Source: an uncultured Eubacteriales bacterium (GTDB lineage Bacteria > Bacillota > Clostridia > Oscillospirales > Acutalibacteraceae). From it: a DNA stretch of 21,681 bases. The translations under genes and the position numbers were made by a program. Below, in pieces: positions 15,827-21,681 of the stretch; the first letter of the stretch is position 1, and each line of letters starts with the position of its first letter. Location: positions 1-21,681 of the forward strand of contig ONPE01000001.1 of assembly GCA_900319615.1 (NCBI GenBank), given 5' to 3'. The notes beneath the pieces were generated by a model. It was not told the origin of the DNA and ran no database searches. It worked only from the letters and a program-made list of their open reading frames with translations.

Positions 15827-16594
15827 ATGAAATATCATCTTATCTTCTATATATCCAAAAAGACCTCCTACAGCGAGAAGGCGGTCAAAAAGCGCCTTAA
15901 TACGATAGGCGGAGAAGCGCACCGCATTGTCAACGCCACAACACCTGCTTTGCTCGGAGAAGAGGTGGGCAGAGGTCTGCGCACCTGTCCGCTCACCGTT
16001 ATTGTCGGCGGTCTTGGCTCTGCAGGCGACGATAATCTCGCCACAGTGCTGTCGAGGGTGTTCTCGAACTCTTCCCTGTCGCTGAACAATATGCGCAGGC
16101 TGACTAACGGGAACGGCGCCACGGGCTACGTGATCCGCTACAAGAACCAGATACTTCTCGCTCTTCCGGACAGCCCCGAGGATATCGGGGATCTGTGCTC
16201 GGACGGGCTGCTGAGCTACATCAGTGAAAAAACCACGCCCGGTGATAAGAAGCCCGAGACTGACGGTAAGCCGGAACCCGATAACGCTGCCGAACAGGAT
16301 GACGGTGTGATCGAGAATGACGATGATGCGGAGACTCCGACCGAGGATGATCCTACTCCCTCGAACGAGGACGATGCAGATATCCCGAACGATGATGAAT
16401 CCACTGAATCGAATGAGGATTATGCAGAAATCCCGAGTGAGGAAGAATCCGCTGATTCGAACGAGGATGACGCGGAGACTCCGAGCGAGGATGAATCTCA
16501 GACAGCTCCCCCGGAAGAAGCACCGCTCCCAAAGTCTGATACAGCGACGCAACCGTCAGATAAATCAGTTAAGCTGCAAATTAAAACGATATGA
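15827..16594 (+). CDS. CinA/MoaB-like small protein with acidic repeat tail
   Basis: 255 residues, no signal peptide or membrane helix, so probably cytoplasmic. Residues 1-135 resemble the MoCF/CinA fold: a beta strand LIFYIS, then LTVIVGGLGSAGDD (57-69), close to the GG-x-G molybdopterin-binding loop, and LLALPDSPED (110-119) at the place of the CinA LPG segment. Residues 136-238 are extremely acidic and Pro/Ser/Thr-rich, with three 16-residue repeats at 177-224. The start ATG follows GAGGTG by six bases, 15 bases after the sortase stop, so it is cotranscribed with it. It appears to be a paralogue of the N-terminal sortase domain. A function cannot be named. Classical molybdenum cofactor synthesis is unlikely, because no other such gene is present and the catalytic surroundings are not conserved. 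Confidence 0.8.
   Translation: MKYHLIFYISKKTSYSEKAVKKRLNTIGGEAHRIVNATTPALLGEEVGRGLRTCPLTVIVGGLGSAGDDNLATVLSRVFSNSSLSLNNMRRLTNGNGATGYVIRYKNQILLALPDSPEDIGDLCSDGLLSYISEKTTPGDKKPETDGKPEPDNAAEQDDGVIENDDDAETPTEDDPTPSNEDDADIPNDDESTESNEDYAEIPSEEESADSNEDDAETPSEDESQTAPPEEAPLPKSDTATQPSDKSVKLQIKTI
16355..16498 (+). repeat. Three 48-bp tandem repeats in the acidic tail
   Basis: Three successive 48-base units encode the 16-residue pattern (T/A)-x-S-N-E-D-x-A-(D/E)-x-P-(N/S)-x-x-E-S. The units differ by scattered substitutions. A partial unit (DDDAETPTEDD) precedes them. The array points to growth of the tail by duplication. Confidence 0.8.
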
Positions 16595-16631
16595 TCGGAT
16601 AAACTTCCGATCACAAAAATCGGCACACTAA

Positions 16632-16666
16632 AAGCCCGTTGTTCCGTGGTTTGGAACAGCGGGCTT
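16632..16666. terminator. Bidirectional terminator between the sortase operon and htpG
   Basis: AAGCCCGTTGTTCC (16632-16645) pairs over 14 bp, with one G-T mismatch, with GGAACAGCGGGCTT (16653-16666) around a seven-base loop. On the minus strand it is followed by TTTTAG, a good end for htpG. On the plus strand the T-tract is weak (GTTGATTG), but the stem is strong. A smaller perfect stem, GATCGGA/TCCGATC (16593-16612), overlaps the upstream stop codon. Confidence 0.8.
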
Positions 16667-16691
16667 GTTGATTGTAATTGAATTTGATAGA

Positions 16692-18581
16692 TTATACCAT
16701 CAGATTGCAGACGAGGTCGCTGATCTCAGCCGGATTCTCGAGGCTCAGACCGTTTATCAGCCTTGCCTGAGCGTACAGGATCTTGCTGTACTCGGCGAGC
16801 TTGTCCTTGTCGCTCTCATACAGGCTGAGCAGTTTGTCTTTGATCGGGTGCTCCATGTTGATCTCGAGGACGGTCTCCGCCTTGATGTTCTGACCCTCGG
16901 CGCCGGGCATCTTGTTGAGTATCTGCTCCATGCCGACGGATACCGCGCCCTCGCTGGAGAGGCAGACCGCGTGGTTTTTGAGGGTGTTGGTATAGCGAAC
17001 CTTGGCGACCTTATCGCCGAGGCTGTCCTTGATGAACTTGAACAGCTCTTCGCTCTTGTCGTTCTCCTCCTTGAGCTGCGCCTTCTCTTCCTCGTCGCCG
17101 AGGTCGAGGCTGTCGGTGCAGACGTTGAGGAAATCCTTGTTATCATAGTTGCGGAGAATCTGTACGCAGAACTCGTCGATATCCTCGGTCAGATACAGAA
17201 CCTCGTAGCCCTTTGCGAGCACGGACTCCACCTGAGGCAGCATGGATATCTTCTCCACGGTCTCACCGACGGCGTAATATATCTTGTCCTGATCTTCGCG
17301 GGCACGCTCGATGTACTCTTTGAGGGTGGTGAAATCGCCCTCTGCGGAGGTCTTGAACAGCAGCAGATCCTGCAGCTCCTCGCGATTCACGCCGAAGGAT
17401 GAATATATGCCCCACTTGAGCTGGGCGCCGAATTCTTTGAAGAACTTCTCATAATCCTTGCGGTCGGTCTTCAGCATCTTGCCGAGCTCCGAGGCGATCT
17501 TCTTCTCCAGAGCCTTGGCGATGATCTTGAGCTGGCGGTCGTGCTGCAGCATCTCGCGCGAGATGTTGAGGCTCAGGTCGGCGCTGTCGACCAGACCCTT
17601 GACGAAGCTGAAATGGTCGGGCAGGAGATCCTTGCACTTATCCATGATCATGACGGAGCTGGAATACAGCTGCAAGCCCTTCTCATAGTCGCGGCTGTAG
17701 TAGTCGTAGGGAGCGTGAGACGGGATGAACAGCAGGGCGGTATAGGTAGCGTTGCCCTCGGTGCTCTGGCGGATGACCTTGAGCGGAGCCTCATAGTCGT
17801 TGAACTTGCCCTTGTAGTAGTCGGCATACTCTTCATCGGTTACCTTGCTCTGCGGCTTCTTCCAGATGGGGGTCATGCTGTTGAGGGTCTCGTCCTCGTA
17901 TACGGTCTCGAACTCACCCTCCTTGCCCTCGACGGGCTTGTTGTGAGAAACAAGCATCCTGATCGGATAGCGGATGTAGTCGCTGTACTTGCGGATGAGC
18001 TCGCGGATGCGGTATATCTCGAGGAACTCGCTGTACTTCTCGTCATCGGTGTCGGGCTTGATGTGCAGGGTCACGACGGTACCTGCCTTATCCTTATCGC
18101 AGGGCTTGACGGTGTAGCCGTCGGCGCCCGAGGACTCCCAGACAAAAGCCTCGTCGCTGCCGAAAGCACGGCTCTCGACCTTGATGTTATCGGCGACCAT
18201 GAACGCGGAGTAGAAGCCTACGCCGAACTGACCGATGATGTCGATGTTCTCGCTCTTGTTGTCCTCGTCGGATTTGAAGTCGAGGGAGCCGGAGCGCGCG
18301 ATGGTGCCGAGGTTGGTCTCGAGCTCGTCCTTCGTCATGCCGATACCGTTATCGGCGACGGTGAGGATGCGGTTCTCCTTGTCGAGGGTAAGACGGATCT
18401 CAAAGTCGTCGTGACTCATGCCTACGCTGTCGTCGGTCAGAGAGCGGAAGTAGAGCTTGTCTATCGCGTCGGAAGCGTTGGAGATAAGCTCGCGCAGAAA
18501 GATCTCCTTGTGCGTATAGATGGAGTTGACCATCATATCGAGCAGCTTCTTCGATTCGGTCTTGAACTGTTTCTTTGCCAT
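16692..18581 (-). CDS. htpG: Molecular chaperone HtpG (Hsp90)
   Basis: ATP-dependent dimeric chaperone of the cytoplasm, 629 residues, the normal bacterial length. The N-terminal GHKL ATPase carries ELISNASDAIDKL with E31 and N35, DNGIGM starting at D77, and the GQFGVGF lid motif (117-123). The middle domain has LNISREMLQHDRQLK with the conserved Arg. The C-terminal dimerisation region runs to about residue 620. The start is ATG at 18581, eight bases after AGAGG (18594-18590); an in-frame ATG at 18587 is only two bases from that site. The gene stands alone between two terminators and is controlled by a CIRCE-overlapped promoter, so HrcA repression with heat induction is expected. Confidence 0.98.
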   Translation of the reverse strand: MAKKQFKTESKKLLDMMVNSIYTHKEIFLRELISNASDAIDKLYFRSLTDDSVGMSHDDFEIRLTLDKENRILTVADNGIGMTKDELETNLGTIARSGSLDFKSDEDNKSENIDIIGQFGVGFYSAFMVADNIKVESRAFGSDEAFVWESSGADGYTVKPCDKDKAGTVVTLHIKPDTDDEKYSEFLEIYRIRELIRKYSDYIRYPIRMLVSHNKPVEGKEGEFETVYEDETLNSMTPIWKKPQSKVTDEEYADYYKGKFNDYEAPLKVIRQSTEGNATYTALLFIPSHAPYDYYSRDYEKGLQLYSSSVMIMDKCKDLLPDHFSFVKGLVDSADLSLNISREMLQHDRQLKIIAKALEKKIASELGKMLKTDRKDYEKFFKEFGAQLKWGIYSSFGVNREELQDLLLFKTSAEGDFTTLKEYIERAREDQDKIYYAVGETVEKISMLPQVESVLAKGYEVLYLTEDIDEFCVQILRNYDNKDFLNVCTDSLDLGDEEEKAQLKEENDKSEELFKFIKDSLGDKVAKVRYTNTLKNHAVCLSSEGAVSVGMEQILNKMPGAEGQNIKAETVLEINMEHPIKDKLLSLYESDKDKLAEYSKILYAQARLINGLSLENPAEISDLVCNLMV

Positions 18582-18607
18582 AATCATAACCTCTTTTGCA
18601 GTGTTAT

Positions 18608-18752
18608 TGTCATTCCGAGGAGGGCACTACAAATTACCCTAATATTGCCCGACGTGGGAATCCCCCTGTCGGAAATACTGTTCGCAATAACAGATAGGTA
18701 TAGTGCCTGTTTGTGGGATTGCCACGGCACATGAATGTGCCTCGCAATGACA
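18608..18752. repeat. 145-bp palindromic repeat, possible miniature dispersed element, in the htpG leader
   Basis: The ends TGTCATTCCGAGG (18608-18620) and CCTCGCAATGACA (18740-18752) are inverted repeats matching at 12 of 13 bases. Inside, GTGGGAATCCC near 18654 and GGGATTGCCAC near 18715 form a second inverted pair. The TGTCATTGCGAGG and GTGGCAATCCC words recall, from memory, a family of short intergenic palindromic repeats found in many bacterial genomes. No open frame or clear target duplication is seen. It fills most of the htpG 5' leader and ends 14 bases before the ribosome binding site. Confidence 0.6.
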
Positions 18753-18803
18753 GCAATAAAAAATATAATAATAAGGTGATAAACTCCCGCTTATCACGAT
18801 ACT

Positions 18804-18832
18804 ATTATACTTCCAATTATTAGCACTGTCAA
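18804..18832 (-). promoter_or_regulatory. Consensus sigma-A promoter of htpG
   Basis: On the minus strand a perfect TTGACA (18832-18827) and a perfect TATAAT (18809-18804) are separated by 17 bases. The start point should be near 18797, leaving a leader of about 215 bases. The -35 box lies inside the CIRCE operator. Confidence 0.9.
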
Positions 18833-18846
18833 GCCGAGAGTGCTAA
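18820..18846. promoter_or_regulatory. CIRCE operator (HrcA binding site) for htpG
   Basis: TTAGCACTG, nine bases, GAGTGCTAA: this matches the CIRCE consensus TTAGCACTC-N9-GAGTGCTAA at 17 of 18 positions with the exact spacer. It covers the -35 region of the htpG promoter, so bound HrcA would block RNA polymerase directly. Confidence 0.92.
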
Positions 18847-18986
18847 CAATTTGTAAATAATCTATGAAGACACTCGTGTCTTTTTCACCATGCTGTTGCG
18901 CTTGATCATATCAAACGTTCCATAGATCACTGCGTTGTGATATAGTTCATACCGAGCTCTATGAAACAGGCAGTTTCAAATACAGC
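18847..18986. other. Gene-poor spacer between the serA terminator and the htpG promoter
   Basis: Holds three small stems: TGAAAC/GTTTCA (about 18962-18978), ATCAC/GTGAT near 18925-18940, and AAGACA/TGTCTT near 18867-18882 followed by TTT on the plus strand. A minus-strand frame of 37 codons (18975-18862) reads like protein (YELYHNAVIYGTFDMIKRN) but has no usable start or binding site, so it may be a gene remnant. Confidence 0.4.
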
Positions 18987-19016
18987 AAAAAGAGCCGCCG
19001 CATAAGCGACAGCTCT
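18987..19016 (-). terminator. Rho-independent terminator of the serC-serA operon
   Basis: On the minus strand AGAGCTGTCGC pairs with GCGGCGGCTCT (11 bp, two G-U pairs) around a TTAT loop, followed by TTTTGC. It starts about 25 bases after the serA stop. Confidence 0.88.
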
Positions 19017-19040
19017 AGTTTAGTAAATACTCTTTACGGA

Positions 19041-20189
19041 TCAGCCGATAACTCTTACACGGATGACGCCGTCGATTGCCTTTATGGTATCCTCAACGCC
19101 GGTGTTTGCGCCGGTGACGTCGATGATAGTGTAGGCGTAATCGCCGCGGCTCTTGTTCTCCATGTTCTCGACGTTGCCGCCGATAGCGTCAAGCAGCTTG
19201 GCGATGATCTTCGGGGTGTTCTGATGGAACACGCAGAAGCGGACGTCGCCTGTCCTGGGGAGAGAGATGTTCGGGAAGTTGACGGAGTTCTTGATGTTGC
19301 CGTTCTCGAGGTAATCCTTGATCTCGTCGGCAGCCATGATCGCGCAGTTGTCCTCGCTCTCGGGTGTGGAAGCGCCCAGATGCGGGATGGAGACAACGCC
19401 GTCTACGCACAGAAGATCCTGTGTAGCGAAGTCGGTGACGTAAGCCGCGATCTTGCCGCTCTTCAGACCGTCGATGATGTCGGAGCTGACAACCAGACCG
19501 TCACGGGAGAAGTTGAGAATGCGGACGCCGTCCTTCATCTTAGCGATGGTCTCGGCGTTTACGGAACCGCGTGTGCCGTCGTTGAGGGGCAGATGATAGG
19601 TGATGTAATCTGCCTGAGCATACAGCTCGTCAAGGCTCTTTACGATGCTGACATGACGGTTGAGGTTGAGCGCAGCGCCTACGCTGAGGTAGGGATCGTA
19701 GCCCACGACGCGCATATGCAGAGCGGCGGCGGCATTAGCGACCAGTACGCCGATAGCGCCCAGACCTACGATGCCGAGAGTCTTGCCCTTGATCTCGGGG
19801 CCGGCGAATTTGCTCTTGCCCTTCTCAACGGTCTTAAGGCAGTTCTCGTCATCCTTGAGGGTCTTTGCCCACTCGATGCCCTCGGTGATCTTACGGGAGG
19901 AAAGCAGCAGGCCTGCGATGACCAGCTCCATAACGGCGTTGGCGTTGGCGCCGGGTGTGTTGAATACACAGATGCCCTTTGCAGCGCACTTGTCGAGCGG
20001 GATGTTGTTGACGCCTGCGCCGGCTCTTGCTACTGCAAGAAGGCTCTCGGGCAGCTCCATGTCGTGCATGGAAGCGGAGCGAACGAGGATACCCTCGGGA
20101 GCAGCGCACTCGTCGGTGCAGTTATAGTTCTCGCCGAAGCGCTCGATAGCGACAGGGGCGATCTTGTTGAGCTTAAGAATGTTATACAT
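19041..20189 (-). CDS. serA: D-3-phosphoglycerate dehydrogenase with C-terminal ACT domain
   Basis: Oxidises 3-phosphoglycerate to 3-phosphohydroxypyruvate with NAD, the first step of serine synthesis. The 382 residues show a substrate-binding part, the NAD-binding GLGAIG (142-147), the catalytic R229 in NFSRDGL and H270 in PHLGAST. An ACT domain spans about 313-382 and is expected to sense serine. At the site of the classical DVFE glutamate the chain reads TDFATQDLL, so the usual Glu is not obvious, although PGDHs of this Clostridia type normally differ there. The ATG follows GGAG by seven bases. It is cotranscribed downstream of serC, with a repeat element in the gap. Confidence 0.93.
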   Translation of the reverse strand: MYNILKLNKIAPVAIERFGENYNCTDECAAPEGILVRSASMHDMELPESLLAVARAGAGVNNIPLDKCAAKGICVFNTPGANANAVMELVIAGLLLSSRKITEGIEWAKTLKDDENCLKTVEKGKSKFAGPEIKGKTLGIVGLGAIGVLVANAAAALHMRVVGYDPYLSVGAALNLNRHVSIVKSLDELYAQADYITYHLPLNDGTRGSVNAETIAKMKDGVRILNFSRDGLVVSSDIIDGLKSGKIAAYVTDFATQDLLCVDGVVSIPHLGASTPESEDNCAIMAADEIKDYLENGNIKNSVNFPNISLPRTGDVRFCVFHQNTPKIIAKLLDAIGGNVENMENKSRGDYAYTIIDVTGANTGVEDTIKAIDGVIRVRVIG

Positions 20190-20210
20190 AGTGATTCTCC
20201 ATTCAATATA

Positions 20211-20365
20211 GTTAGGAGTGAGAAGTGAGGAGTGAGGAGTTTAGGGAAATGCTTCGCATTTTTGATTCCTATTGATTCACATATCATTACGTATGATCAA
20301 ATCATATAATCGGGTGCGGGCAGCGCCCGCCGTCAATTCCTAACTCCTAACTCCTAATTCCTAAC
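20211..20365. repeat. 155-bp element with heptad-repeat inverted ends, between serC and serA
   Basis: The left end (20211-20245) is built from GTTAGGA/GTGAGGA heptads. The right end (20335-20365) is the reverse complement pattern, with TCCTAAC/TCCTAAT/TCCTAAC units. Inside are two perfect stems: AAATGC-TTC-GCATTT (20247-20261) and GCGGGC-AGC-GCCCGC (20316-20330). There is no coding frame. The overall form, with long imperfect inverted ends and internal stems, suggests a miniature mobile or processing element placed within the serC-serA transcript. Confidence 0.7.
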
Positions 20366-20369
20366 TTGA

Positions 20370-21455
20370 TTATTTGTTTTCCTCTTCAAACTTCTTCATG
20401 AAGGCTACGAGCTTCTCTACGCCCTCGATCGGCATAGCGTTGTAGATAGAAGCGCGCATACCGCCTACTGTGCGGTGACCCTTGATGTTGATGAAGCCTG
20501 CAGCGGTGACTTCCTTGACGAACTTAGCGTCGAGGTCGGCGTCGCCGGTAACGAACGGAACGTTCATCAGAGAACGATCCTCGGGAACTACGGTGCCCTT
20601 GAACATCTCGGAGGAATCGAGGAAGTCGTAGAGGATCTTAGCCTTCTTCTCGTTGATCTCCTTCATCTTCTCCAGGCCGCCGATCTCATTCTTTATCCAC
20701 TCGAGGACGAGCTTCATGATGTAGATGGTGTAGCAGGGAGGAGTGTTGTACATGGAGCCGTTGTCGGCATGGATCTGATAGTTGAGCATGGTCGGGCAGA
20801 TATCCCTTGCCTTGCCGAGCAGATCCTCACGGATGATGCAGACGGTCACGCCTGCGGGAGCCATGTTCTTCTGAGCGCCTGCATAGAGCATACCGAACTT
20901 GCTTACGTCGATCGGTGCGGACAGAGCGCAGGAAGAGATATCGGCGATCAGCGGAACGTCGCCTGTATCGGGCAGCTCATGATATACGGTGCCGTAGATG
21001 GTGTTGTTCATGCAGATGTAGAAGTAATCTGCGTCGGGCGTGAAGGTGCTCTTGTCGAGCTTCGGGATATAGGAAAAGGTCTTATCCGCAGAGGAAGCAA
21101 CGATGTTGACCTCGCCGTAACGGGAAGCCTCGGCTGCAGCCTTCTTTGCCCACTGGCCGGTGACTACATAGTCAGCCTTGCCGGTGCCGTTCATGAAGTT
21201 GAGCGGGATAGCTGCGAACTGGGTGGACGCGCCGCCCTGCAGGAACAGAACCTTATAGTTATCGGGGATGTTCATGATCTCGCGTAAGAGAGCCTCAGCC
21301 TCGGTGATGATCGCGCCGTACTCCTTGGAGCGGTGGGACATCTCCATAACGGACTCGCCGGTGCCCTTATAATCGAGCATCTCAGCTGCTGCTGTCTTTA
21401 ATACGCTTTCAGGCAGCATCGAAGGACCTGCCGAAAAATTGTAAACTCTTGCCAT
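20370..21455 (-). CDS. serC: Phosphoserine aminotransferase
   Basis: PLP enzyme that converts 3-phosphohydroxypyruvate and glutamate to phosphoserine and 2-oxoglutarate, the second step of serine synthesis. It also acts in pyridoxal phosphate synthesis in some bacteria. The 361 residues match the usual family length. Visible are YNFSAGPSMLP at the start, H41-R42 in MSHRSKEY, the LQGGAST cofactor loop (72-78), and the PLP lysine K196 in YAGAQKNMAPAG. The start is ATG at 21455, eight bases after AGGAGG; an earlier in-frame start at 21494 only adds leader sequence. It is the first gene of a serC-serA operon. No phosphoserine phosphatase gene (serB) is visible. Confidence 0.97.
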   Translation of the reverse strand: MARVYNFSAGPSMLPESVLKTAAAEMLDYKGTGESVMEMSHRSKEYGAIITEAEALLREIMNIPDNYKVLFLQGGASTQFAAIPLNFMNGTGKADYVVTGQWAKKAAAEASRYGEVNIVASSADKTFSYIPKLDKSTFTPDADYFYICMNNTIYGTVYHELPDTGDVPLIADISSCALSAPIDVSKFGMLYAGAQKNMAPAGVTVCIIREDLLGKARDICPTMLNYQIHADNGSMYNTPPCYTIYIMKLVLEWIKNEIGGLEKMKEINEKKAKILYDFLDSSEMFKGTVVPEDRSLMNVPFVTGDADLDAKFVKEVTAAGFINIKGHRTVGGMRASIYNAMPIEGVEKLVAFMKKFEEENK

Positions 21456-21531
21456 AATATATACCTCCTGTATTGATAGCCTCATGCTAAACAATTTATA
21501 TAAACAGCCTTTTGCCGTTCATACGATTACA

Positions 21532-21560
21532 ATTATATGACAAAACTTTCGTCAATTCAA
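21532..21560 (-). promoter_or_regulatory. Sigma-A promoter of serC-serA
   Basis: On the minus strand TTGAAT (21560-21555), 17 bases, then a perfect TATAAT (21537-21532). The start point would be near 21525, leaving a leader of about 70 bases that is too short for a T-box or a known amino acid riboswitch. The remaining 120 bases to the window end are AT-rich with nothing recognised. Confidence 0.7.
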
Positions 21561-21681
21561 TAACAAAGCCAAAATCGGATGTTATATTTTTACAGGAAAA
21601 GCCGATGATTTTTATACATTTTGCTGATTTGACCGCCAAATCGCACAAATTTTAATGATAACAAACATTTTGTTTGGCCGC

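Noticed and set aside
13853..16552. Minus-strand open frame of 899 codons opposite the sortase and acidic protein genes
   Set aside because: The plus-strand genes have sortase catalytic motifs, good binding sites and operon spacing. The antisense frame has biased Val/Leu/Arg content and begins within the acidic repeat region.
21456..21681. Possible T-box or riboswitch upstream of serC
   Set aside because: The predicted leader is only about 70 bases and contains no T-box AGGGTGGNACCGCG-like motif or terminator.

Overview
The window looks like chromosomal DNA from a Gram-positive anaerobe of the class Clostridia, most likely a Ruminococcus or close relative in the Oscillospiraceae. The evidence is a secreted protein with an N-terminal dockerin and Pro-Thr-Ala-rich linkers, a class B sortase, a SpoVAC sporulation protein, a CIRCE heat-shock operator, strong AGGAGG ribosome binding sites, and RpoB/RpoC of Firmicutes type. 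Taxonomy is inferred from these traits only.

Layout, left to right. 1-2162 (minus): 5' two thirds or more of a large secreted dockerin protein with three homologous beta-sandwich modules; its 3' end lies outside the window. 2372-9778 (minus): rpoB-rpoC, closed by a strong terminator. The pair stands alone, without rplJL upstream or rpsL/fusA downstream, and has its own structured leader. 9779-10218: intergenic region with face-to-face promoters for rpoB and for birA. 10219-10959 (plus): birA, a biotin ligase without a DNA-binding domain, whose 3' end overlaps that of a lone spoVAC (minus, 10949-11392).

11463-16666 (plus): a probable operon. A nifS/nifZ-type cysteine desulfurase and thiI together make 4-thiouridine in tRNA. 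They are followed by a class B sortase and a small acidic protein. The N-terminus of the sortase and the body of the small protein both look like relatives of the CinA/MoaB (molybdopterin-binding) fold. This sortase pair is the least explained and most interesting part of the window.

16632-18846 (minus): htpG (Hsp90), driven by a perfect consensus sigma-A promoter whose -35 box lies inside a CIRCE operator. Its leader carries a 145-bp palindromic repeat that resembles a dispersed miniature element. 18987-21560 (minus): serC-serA, the first and second specific steps of serine synthesis in one operon with a promoter and terminator. The two genes are separated by a 155-bp element with heptad-repeat inverted ends. 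No tRNA, rRNA, CRISPR array, transposase or phage gene was seen.
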